Shown here piece by piece: positions 1 through 4,470 of a DNA stretch of 7,490 nt. The stretch comes from Deltaproteobacteria bacterium (GTDB taxonomy: Bacteria > Desulfobacterota > BSN033 > UBA1163), in contig VGSD01000140.1 of NCBI GenBank assembly GCA_016875155.1, positions 1 through 7,490 on the forward strand, given 5' to 3'. Position 1 is the first letter of the stretch. Every line of letters starts with the position of its first letter. The notes under the pieces are model-generated. The model was not told the DNA's origin, made no database searches, and saw nothing but the letters and a program-made list of their open reading frames with translations. Made by a program: the position numbers and the translations under genes.

Positions 1-99
1 GATCAGAACACGCGGATCTCTCGATTCAACCCTGATCCGATAATCCCGTCCCTCCACTTCACCGTTTTCAAGCTCGTTAAAATTGGTATAAGAAATCAT
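1..99 (-). CDS. Poly-gamma-glutamate hydrolase-like protein, N-terminal fragment
   Basis: The minus strand from an ATG at 99 stays open to the window edge and gives 33 residues: MISYTNFNELENGEVEGRDY, then RIRVESRDPRVLI. The pattern Y-x-NF-x-EL, then E-G-x-DY-R-I-x-V, then R-x-x-x-V-L-I matches, from memory, the start of the phage-type poly-gamma-glutamate hydrolase family (DUF867/PF05908). In that family an APHGG-type zinc-binding motif comes next; here that would lie beyond the window. Members cut the gamma-linked glutamate polymer that some bacteria use as capsule, and many are carried by phages. An in-frame stop lies upstream, so the start must be at or near 99; GTG at 102 is the alternative, and neither has a clear Shine-Dalgarno sequence. 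The gene begins about 40 bp beyond repeat R1 and would be the next unit of the array. The family call rests on a short stretch and is tentative. Confidence 0.55.
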   Translation of the reverse strand, partial: MISYTNFNELENGEVEGRDYRIRVESRDPRVLI

Positions 100-139
100 C
101 ACCGGCAGAAAGAAAAAACAGGATGTTCACACAGAATAT

Positions 140-189
140 AATGAGGGTCAGGTCAATTTTCTTAGCATTAACCTTTCCCACCAAATTCA
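140..189 (-). repeat. Dispersed array repeat, copy R1
   Basis: This copy contains CTTAGCATTAACCTTTCCCA, aligning to the core CTTAGCGTTCACCTTTCC found in R2-R4 and, with changes, in R5 and R6. It lies between the nuclease gene stop (359) and the start of the hydrolase-like gene (99). The right-hand half seen in R2 and R6 is replaced here by a different motif at 212-235. It is assigned to the minus strand because all neighbouring genes read that way. Confidence 0.8.
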
Positions 190-211
190 GCCAACGATTG
201 CTTTTAGGCGA

Positions 212-235
212 AATGTCCCATGTCAAGGGCTGATC
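212..235 (-). repeat. Second repeat motif, copy a (inverted relative to 3943-3966)
   Basis: The reverse complement, containing TCAGCCCTTGACATGGGACA, matches 3943-3966 on the plus strand at 21 of 24 positions by hand count. It lies just beyond R1 in the gap between the hydrolase-like and nuclease genes. The form resembles extragenic repeats mobilised by REP-associated transposases, but no such transposase is in the window, so the class is a guess. Nothing else recognisable was seen in 236-358. Confidence 0.6.
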
Positions 236-358
236 ACTTTCTGCGAAGCCCCATTAAATTTTCTGAAGATGACTGAACGTATTCTCTGAATGCGCCATCA
301 ACACCTCACTCTGCGTTCCTATTTATGAAACTTTCAGGCTCATCTATAATATCTATAT

Positions 359-1324
359 CTACTTGCAAACGAGAAGCTCTGTGAACGGAACTAGGACACG
401 TCCTTCCTCTGCCAATAACCTTTGTCGTTGACGAAGATAATATGTAAGTTCCATATTATCCTCCAAAAGCATTGTGACATCGTAACCATCCATGATAAAG
501 AAACTTGGCTGTTTGCCCTGAGTAATAGCAACAGAGGCCTCCTTGCTAATACCGTTTATGGCAATAAAAACCCCTCGAGTATATTTCGACTTGCCTTCGA
601 TCTTGCCTCTGAAAACTAAGAGGTCAGATTCGGGACACGGATCTTGACACCATTTTGCTTCAAGCAGATAGATTTCATGGTCTAACTCAAACGAACCATC
701 AATCTGCTCCCCAGTGACCTTGAAGGATTCGCGAGGTGCCAGACTATTTAATTCGAACAAACGGTTTAAAACCTTCTCCAGACCAAACCCTGCCCTCTGG
801 CGGTCGTCATCTTCATGTAATGCGAAGAACTGGCGCTTTAATTCTTCGAGTTCGTGACTGCGTTGGGACCGTTTCGTAGCACGCAGCTTTTCTTCACCTA
901 ATGCCCTTTCCACGTGCTCTCTGGCCCGGACGCTAGCATTCGCCTGCAAAGAGGCCTTAAAATCGGCGTCCCAGAGGTCAGGGAACTTAAACCCAAGTTC
1001 AAGAATGAGACCATTGAGTTTATCTATTTCTTCCGGCTTCACAGAACTACCTTGCTTTTGACGATAGGTGAGACCAGCTCTAACTGTTTCTAATAAGAGT
1101 GGCTCAAAGCGCCCCCGACGAAATTCAAGTGTTCGTGCCAGTAGTGCAGTTATCATCGGGATTTTGCTTCCAGGTTGCCAGAAGTCGCCAACGCCTATTT
1201 TCTCGGCGACCGTTTTGAAAGAAACATGCCCTTTCCACTGCGGATTACCAGACCCAGGAAGGAAATCGTATAGCAATTCTGCCATCTCAGCAATTGTTCG
1301 GGATTCCTTGAGCGAAAGTGCCAC
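359..1324 (-). CDS. PD-(D/E)xK (Mrr-like) restriction endonuclease-fold protein
   Basis: This is a 321-residue protein predicted to cut DNA or RNA through a PD-(D/E)xK nuclease fold in its C-terminal half. The signature is visible: a helix GFGLEKVLNRLFELN (179-193) with an acidic residue E183, then QIDGSF with D209, then LLEAKW with E222 and K224, followed by a beta strand GVFIAING (251-258). The N-terminal ~150 residues are not recognised; a charged, helical, probably coiled stretch (about 133-178) links the two parts. The start is GTG at 1324, chosen because GGAG (1331-1334, read on the minus strand) lies 6 nt upstream; the stop is TAG. It is a single-gene unit between repeats R1 and R2. 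No methyltransferase or helicase is adjacent, so it is not a classical restriction-modification system. A stand-alone defence or Mrr-like modification-dependent nuclease is plausible but unproven. The fold call is fairly firm; the target is unknown. Confidence 0.75.
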   Translation of the reverse strand: MALSLKESRTIAEMAELLYDFLPGSGNPQWKGHVSFKTVAEKIGVGDFWQPGSKIPMITALLARTLEFRRGRFEPLLLETVRAGLTYRQKQGSSVKPEEIDKLNGLILELGFKFPDLWDADFKASLQANASVRAREHVERALGEEKLRATKRSQRSHELEELKRQFFALHEDDDRQRAGFGLEKVLNRLFELNSLAPRESFKVTGEQIDGSFELDHEIYLLEAKWCQDPCPESDLLVFRGKIEGKSKYTRGVFIAINGISKEASVAITQGKQPSFFIMDGYDVTMLLEDNMELTYYLRQRQRLLAEEGRVLVPFTELLVCK

Positions 1325-1407
1325 TTCTCACTCCATTGTCCATTGGTAATGCAAGCAGGTCTATGTTGTTAGGCTGAAGCTCCATAGCCCGGTCGAATAT
1401 AAAGAGT

Positions 1408-1493
1408 AATGAGGATCAATTCCGTTTTCTTAGCGTTCACCTTTTCCATCCAATTCCCTCAATATTGAGGGCTTGATCCTGCATTCGTTTCAC
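1408..1493 (-). repeat. Dispersed array repeat, copy R2 (full length)
   Basis: This is the best-structured copy. It has the core TTTTCTTAGCGTTCACCTTT, then a perfect 16-bp palindrome CCCTCAATATTGAGGG (1456-1471), all enclosed by AGGATCAA (1412-1419) and its exact inverse TTGATCCT (1473-1480). From 1421 to 1493 it matches R6 (3990-4062) without gaps at about 55 of 73 positions by hand count, so the unit is at least 73 bp, not just the core. It sits between the stop of the 186-residue gene (1587) and the start of the nuclease gene (1324). Confidence 0.85.
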
Positions 1494-1586
1494 ACTTCAA
1501 TAAAACCTTCTGTCATATTTGAAGGCCAGGCACCAATTATACCTTCCTCAAAAATATGCCAAAATACAAGGTCTGACCTCAATCCG

Positions 1587-2147
1587 TTAAATATTTTTGA
1601 TTTCCAAACTATCAAATTTGCCTGCAGTGTATTCTACGATGAATTCTTTCTCAACATCCTCTGCATTGTCACCTTTAACCCTAATTTTGATTTTATATTC
1701 ACCTGGCGGGAAATCTGTCTGATTGCCACTTGGGTATTTTTCAGTAAAAAAATGTAAAGTGTCATATCCTTGATGAACGTAGCAGACATCTAATCGCCTA
1801 GGAACATCGGTCTCAATGTCTTTTGGAGAAAAATCTTTCTCATGAGCCCACTTTAACCTCATTATATTTCTATACCCTTGGGCATTTTGAAATTTATTAT
1901 TCTCCATTACCTCAATGCTTCTTAATTCTCCTATAGAATTCTTTGCTGTATTTTTGCCATTATTCCTCACCATAACATGAGCAAATTTTCCTATTATACC
2001 GTTAAAGCTCATATCTCTTGCTTTATGATAGGTTTCGTTGGGATCATAATAAATATCGAGTTGGGGTCGATTAAAGTGGTTGATCAGTATTTTAATCAGA
2101 TTAACGGGGTTTAAAACCCCCAAGATTGTTGAAATCATTTCTATCAT
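1587..2147 (-). CDS. Hypothetical protein with hydrophobic N-terminus, 186 aa
   Basis: I do not recognise the family. Residues 1-25 (MIEMISTILGVLNPVNLIKI and on) are hydrophobic and could be a membrane anchor or amphipathic helix. The rest is strand-rich: KFAHVMVRNNGKNTAKN (54-70) and, near the C-terminus, PPGEYKIKIRVKGDN (137-151) followed by KEFIVEY have the alternating pattern of an immunoglobulin-like beta sandwich. ATG at 2147 is used; a second ATG at 2138 is possible, and neither has a good Shine-Dalgarno sequence. The DNA is clearly richer in A+T than kdsB or the transposase (near 30% G+C in places), which suggests a separate origin. It is a single-gene unit between R2 and R3. A GGGG...CCCC inverted repeat (about 2106-2120) falls near the start of the coding region and could fold in the mRNA. 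Function unknown. Confidence 0.7.
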   Translation of the reverse strand: MIEMISTILGVLNPVNLIKILINHFNRPQLDIYYDPNETYHKARDMSFNGIIGKFAHVMVRNNGKNTAKNSIGELRSIEVMENNKFQNAQGYRNIMRLKWAHEKDFSPKDIETDVPRRLDVCYVHQGYDTLHFFTEKYPSGNQTDFPPGEYKIKIRVKGDNAEDVEKEFIVEYTAGKFDSLEIKNI

Positions 2148-2232
2148 ATTTTTGCTTTAATTAAACCAAAGGCTTCAGACCTTGAAATGCGAATTAAGCT
2201 TCTTATTTCAATTGTCGAGGCCTCACATCCAT

Positions 2233-2282
2233 AATGTAAGTCAAGTCTATTTTCTTAGCGTTCACCTTTCCTGCCAAATTCC
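2233..2282 (-). repeat. Dispersed array repeat, copy R3
   Basis: This copy contains TTTTCTTAGCGTTCACCTTT, identical to R2 over this stretch apart from flanking bases, followed by CCAAATTCC. The right half has mostly diverged, although GCTCCTGCATT near 2305 recalls the right end of R2. It lies between the stop of the 185-residue gene (2382) and the start of the 186-residue gene (2147). Confidence 0.85.
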
Positions 2283-2381
2283 GGGCGGTCACTAATAACA
2301 AGCTCCTGCATTGGGACTAAAGAAATCTGTCGATAGTGTGCACCTGACATCACAGCCTTACCCATCTGCCTGCAAACCGTA

Positions 2382-2939
2382 TTAGATGTCTTCTTCTTCC
2401 AAGTAAATCCAATCGATGTCAGGTGGTTCCACTGAGTTAATTGTGTACTGAATTTTCCTGCGGGTCGTATGAGTACCCTTTCCCGGAACACCATGGTACT
2501 CGACCGTGTATTCCGCGTTTCCACTTTTGGGGAACGAGGAGATGTCTACGTTTTGAATAACCCCATACCAAAACACCGTTGTATCATTTGGATAGATGGG
2601 GCCTCCCATTCGTTCGAAATGGGGGTTATTTATTGTGGTTCCAGAGAAGGTTACTCGGATCGATTTGACTTGGTAATGCACAAGCACCTTGCCGGGGTTT
2701 CCGAATATCAGTCCTACTTTTAGATGCCCTTTTGTGGGATGGGGCGCGTCTTTATCAGACTTTTCGACAAGGAATTTGAATATAAAGCTCTTAAACCCAA
2801 AATAAGCCCGGCTTTCGAGATCGAATGCCTTCTTTGTTATAGAAGCCATGCGCCAAGTTGCAAACGCGAGCCACACAGTTGCAATTGCCAATACAAATGT
2901 AAAAACCGCTAAAACCGTATTTATAATATTCGCATTCAT
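2382..2939 (-). CDS. Hypothetical single-pass membrane protein, 185 aa
   Basis: The family is not recognised. Residues 5-28 (IINTVLAVFTFVLAIATVWL and on) form one clear transmembrane helix. It is followed by basic residues R30, K36 and K37, so the N-terminus probably faces outward and the bulk stays in the cytoplasm by the positive-inside rule. The remaining ~150 residues look like a beta-rich domain, for example HLKVGLIFGNPGKVLVHYQV (72-91) and NAEYTVEYHG (131-140), with an acidic tail EEEDI. Start ATG at 2939 has a weak AGGG about 5 nt upstream. It is a single-gene unit between R3 and R4. Architecture (N-terminal hydrophobic helix plus a beta-rich domain with an 'N-x-GK' turn) recalls its neighbour at 1587-2147, though I see no alignable sequence similarity. 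Function unknown. Confidence 0.75.
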   Translation of the reverse strand: MNANIINTVLAVFTFVLAIATVWLAFATWRMASITKKAFDLESRAYFGFKSFIFKFLVEKSDKDAPHPTKGHLKVGLIFGNPGKVLVHYQVKSIRVTFSGTTINNPHFERMGGPIYPNDTTVFWYGVIQNVDISSFPKSGNAEYTVEYHGVPGKGTHTTRRKIQYTINSVEPPDIDWIYLEEEDI

Positions 2940-2977
2940 TGAGTCCCTAAACTAAAGATACGGGGCACGGGTCAGAT

Positions 2978-3027
2978 ATGGGGATCAAGTCCATTTTCTT
3001 AGCGTTCACCTCTTTCACCGGATTCCT
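2978..3027 (-). repeat. Dispersed array repeat, copy R4
   Basis: This copy contains CCATTTTCTTAGCGTTCACC and then diverges. It comes within 17 bp of the stop codon of the antitoxin gene (3044), closer than any other copy is to its upstream gene. The usual right half of the repeat is absent. A 10-bp palindrome GGCTTAAGCC (3041-3050) spans the antitoxin stop codon. Confidence 0.8.
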
Positions 3028-3043
3028 CATATTCACTTTGGGC

Positions 3044-3370
3044 TTAAGCCGCCTTCTTCATCCCTTGTTTTCTATAAAAATCGTTTCTTTTCTTCTGAGC
3101 TTTTGGGGTAACCTGAAGGCTAACCTCGCCTCCTGCAGCCCTTACTAAACGCACCATTGAATCAAGGGTAAAATTGACATTGCCACGAAGCACCTTGGTA
3201 ACATAAGCAGGGCTGACTCCAAGGCGACGTGCAAGCTCGCTCCTTGAGACTCCGTTTACCTCCATCATTCTATGAAGCCCCTCTGTAAAATCGAGGATGA
3301 GAGAGGCAACCCAATAAGTATCCCGTTCCTTTGCCTGATCGAATAACTCTCTAAAGGATTTTTTCTTCAT
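3044..3370 (-). CDS. higA: HigA-type antitoxin, XRE-family helix-turn-helix
   Basis: This 108-residue protein should neutralise the toxin encoded just upstream and repress their shared promoter. An XRE/Cro helix-turn-helix spans about residues 31-83: SRSELARRLGVSPAYVTKVL holds helices 2 and 3, with SPAYVTKVLRG (53-63) as the likely recognition helix, followed by NFTLDSMVRLVRAAGGEV typical of HigA-like antitoxins. The tail is basic (KKRNDFYRKQGMKKAA) and may be flexible. The ATG directly abuts the toxin stop (TAA then ATG, zero gap), with AAGGTG inside the end of the toxin gene as ribosome site, so translation is probably coupled. Gene order toxin-first is that of higBA rather than relBE. Family assignment is firm; the in vivo partner is inferred from position. 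Confidence 0.88.
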   Translation of the reverse strand: MKKKSFRELFDQAKERDTYWVASLILDFTEGLHRMMEVNGVSRSELARRLGVSPAYVTKVLRGNVNFTLDSMVRLVRAAGGEVSLQVTPKAQKKRNDFYRKQGMKKAA

Positions 3371-3775
3371 TTAGACACCTTCTTCCCCGTATATCTGTAT
3401 TTGTGCCTTTTTCTTCTTCTCAAAATAGGCGTCCATCAGTTGAATCGCATGGTCAATCTCACGCCGAGGGGTTTTTTGCCCTTTCTTAACAAAACCACTT
3501 GTACAAATAATCAGCCTTCCTTCGTCATAGAACCAGAAAACCCTTAACCTCCCCTGAATGAATTCAAATAATTTCCCCTTAATTTGATGGGAAATCTCCG
3601 TGATCCTCGGTGGCCCTTCAATGGCTACCCTTTCTAAAAGGGCCAGTATCCGATCAGAATCTTTTTGAAGGGTTTGGCCAAGTCCTCCGAGAAATTCAAG
3701 CAGCTCACAATATTCTCTGCTCTTCGCTATGGCATAAACAGTATAGAGACCTTTAGAGATGAGTTGTAAATCCAT
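3371..3775 (-). CDS. higB: HigB-type toxin (RelE superfamily, phage Gp49-like)
   Basis: This 134-residue protein belongs to the RelE/HigB superfamily of ribosome-dependent mRNA endonucleases. The Gp49-like (PF05973) pattern is clear: GKLFEFIQGRLRVFWFYDEG (67-86) matches the 'LWELR...YRV.YF' strands, and TSGFVKKGQKTPRREIDHAI (92-111) is the diagnostic 'GF-x-KK-x-x-x-TP-x-x-E-I-x-x-A' block with its basic residues. The N-terminus is longer than in many members (about 35 residues before the first conserved helix), and the C-terminus is lysine-rich (EKKKKAQ). The gene is intact and in frame, so it could be active. ATG at 3775 is preceded directly by an 18-bp palindrome, leaving only a weak TAGG as ribosome site. 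It forms a two-gene operon with the antitoxin, between repeats R4 and R5. Confidence 0.85.
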   Translation of the reverse strand: MDLQLISKGLYTVYAIAKSREYCELLEFLGGLGQTLQKDSDRILALLERVAIEGPPRITEISHQIKGKLFEFIQGRLRVFWFYDEGRLIICTSGFVKKGQKTPRREIDHAIQLMDAYFEKKKKAQIQIYGEEGV

Positions 3776-3793
3776 TTTAACCTATAGGTTAAA
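3776..3793 (-). promoter_or_regulatory. Perfect 18-bp palindrome, likely toxin-antitoxin operator
   Basis: TTTAACCTATAGGTTAAA is a perfect palindrome touching the toxin start codon. The AACCT/AGGTT half-sites resemble operators bound by HTH antitoxins of HigA/MqsA type. A TTGACT (3796-3801, read on the minus strand) lies just upstream and could be a -35 box, but I see no -10 at the right spacing. Binding here would block transcription and might also mask the ribosome site. The role is inferred from position and symmetry. Confidence 0.6.
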
Positions 3794-3831
3794 TAAGTCA
3801 AGCAAACTATTTGGCCCCTTTTTGTTTAGGC

Positions 3832-3882
3832 CATGAAAGCCAACTCTATCCTCTTAGCGACCACCTTCTCCAACAAATTTCA
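3832..3882 (-). repeat. Dispersed array repeat, copy R5 (degenerate)
   Basis: This copy contains CTCTTAGCGACCACCTTCTC, followed by CAACAAATTTC, aligning to the core with several substitutions. It lies about 57 bp from the toxin start. It is the most diverged copy, but order and spacing of the conserved blocks agree with the others. Confidence 0.65.
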
Positions 3883-3942
3883 AAAAAAGGACTGGATGAC
3901 GAAGTGCCGAAATGCTCCAATCTACCCAAATGGGGGAAATGG

Positions 3943-3966
3943 GGTCAGCCTTTGACACGGGACATT
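3943..3966 (+). repeat. Second repeat motif, copy b
   Basis: GGTCAGCCTTTGACACGGGA followed by CATT matches the reverse complement of 212-235 at 21 of 24 positions. The two copies lie in opposite orientation near the two ends of the array region, one next to R1 and one next to R6. Confidence 0.6.
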
Positions 3967-3975
3967 ATCCATGTT

Positions 3976-4062
3976 TGTAATTGACTAAATCTATTTTCGT
4001 AGCGTTCACCTTTCCCGATAAATTCCGCCAATATCGAAGGCCTGATCCTTTGTTCGCTTCAG
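3976..4062 (-). repeat. Dispersed array repeat, copy R6 (full length)
   Basis: This copy contains CTATTTTCGTAGCGTTCACC, then CCAATATCGAAGG and CCTGATCCT. From 3990 to 4062 it aligns with R2 without gaps at about 55 of 73 positions. Only 145 bp separate its core from that of R5 and no gene lies between them, unlike all other neighbouring copies. It is the copy nearest to kdsB and marks the edge of the array. Confidence 0.82.
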
Positions 4063-4098
4063 ATATTTTTAGAAAGATAGAGGACTTTAAAGGGAAGC

Positions 4099-4135
4099 GC
4101 TCTAAGAGGATAAACCAATCCCCCTTAGAGCTTTT
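4099..4135 (+). terminator. Hairpin with T-run, terminator-like
   Basis: GCTCTAAG (4099-4106) pairs perfectly with CTTAGAGC (4124-4131), with a further GGAT/ATCC pairing inside and a loop of about six bases, followed by TTTT. No plus-strand gene lies upstream, so it may be a relic, or it may shield the array from kdsB transcription. The T-run is short. Confidence 0.35.
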
Positions 4136-4434
4136 GTAGGGGCATCTTTTGAAAACCCTTTCTCATCTTTCCCCCTGAAAGGTCTGAGAGAAATTTCCAA
4201 AGGCAGGGACATTTCGAAAATTGATAGTTTATTTAGCAAATTCTTTGCCAAATGTCTATTGTTTTGTTGGGTCTCATAATCAATCGAAATCATACGGTAT
4301 TTTATTTATTATAAATTCTCCATACGCAGAAATTTGGACTCTAGGGTGTAATCAATTTAATAATTGTCAACTATTGTTTACAACCGGAACTTCTCACCGA
4401 AAAACCAAAGAAAACACACCAAAGAAAACGAAGA

Positions 4435-4463
4435 TTGACAGTCCTCCCTGAATCTGATTTAAT
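4435..4463 (+). promoter_or_regulatory. Strong sigma-70-type promoter for kdsB
   Basis: A consensus -35 box TTGACA (4435-4440) is followed after exactly 17 bp by TTTAAT (4458-4463), one base off the -10 consensus. A TG at 4455-4456 gives the extended -10 form. The A-rich stretch 4401-4434 could act as an UP element. The expected transcription start is 4469-4471, at the kdsB start codon. The TTG inside the -35 box is in frame with kdsB but is not a sensible start. Confidence 0.75.
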
Positions 4464-4470
4464 GTTATCG

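Larger units (their letters stand above)
3776..4434. other. Gene-free stretch with repeats at the edge of the array
   Basis: No convincing gene was found between the toxin start and the kdsB promoter. The stretch holds the operator palindrome, repeats R5 and R6, a second repeat motif (3943-3966), a hairpin followed by TTTT (4099-4135), and an A-rich segment just before kdsB with a direct repeat CCAAAGAAAAC at 4405-4415 and 4419-4429. Open frames here, such as a 63-codon one at 4102-4293 on the minus strand, lack ribosome sites and recognisable content. Confidence 0.6.

Noticed and set aside
1368..1374. GTTAGGC, a perfect attC-type core heptamer
   Set aside because: No partner GCCTAAC at a suitable distance on the same strand, it lies outside the R2 repeat, and no other inter-gene gap has it, so it is likely chance.
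2233..2250. Repeats as promoters (TTGACT or TTGATC on the minus strand)
   Set aside because: In R1, R2, R3 and R4 no -10 box is found at 15-19 bp from these hexamers.
2255..2524. 89-codon open frame on the minus strand
   Set aside because: It overlaps the better-supported 185-residue gene in another frame and runs into repeat R3.
140..4062. R1-R6 as canonical integron attC sites
   Set aside because: The conserved core (TTAGCGTTCACC and its inverse) does not contain paired RYYYAAC and GTTRRRY core sites, and no integrase gene or attI is visible. Only the layout is integron-like.
140..4062. CRISPR array
   Set aside because: Repeats are imperfect and spaced by 145-1270 bp with whole genes between them, and there are no cas genes.
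4102..4293. 63-codon open frame on the minus strand
   Set aside because: No ribosome site, no recognisable domain, and its end falls inside the terminator-like hairpin.
4435..4470. N-terminal extension of KdsB from the TTG at 4435
   Set aside because: The TTG is part of a consensus -35 box, the -10 lies within the extension, and family members begin at [10 protein letters not shown].
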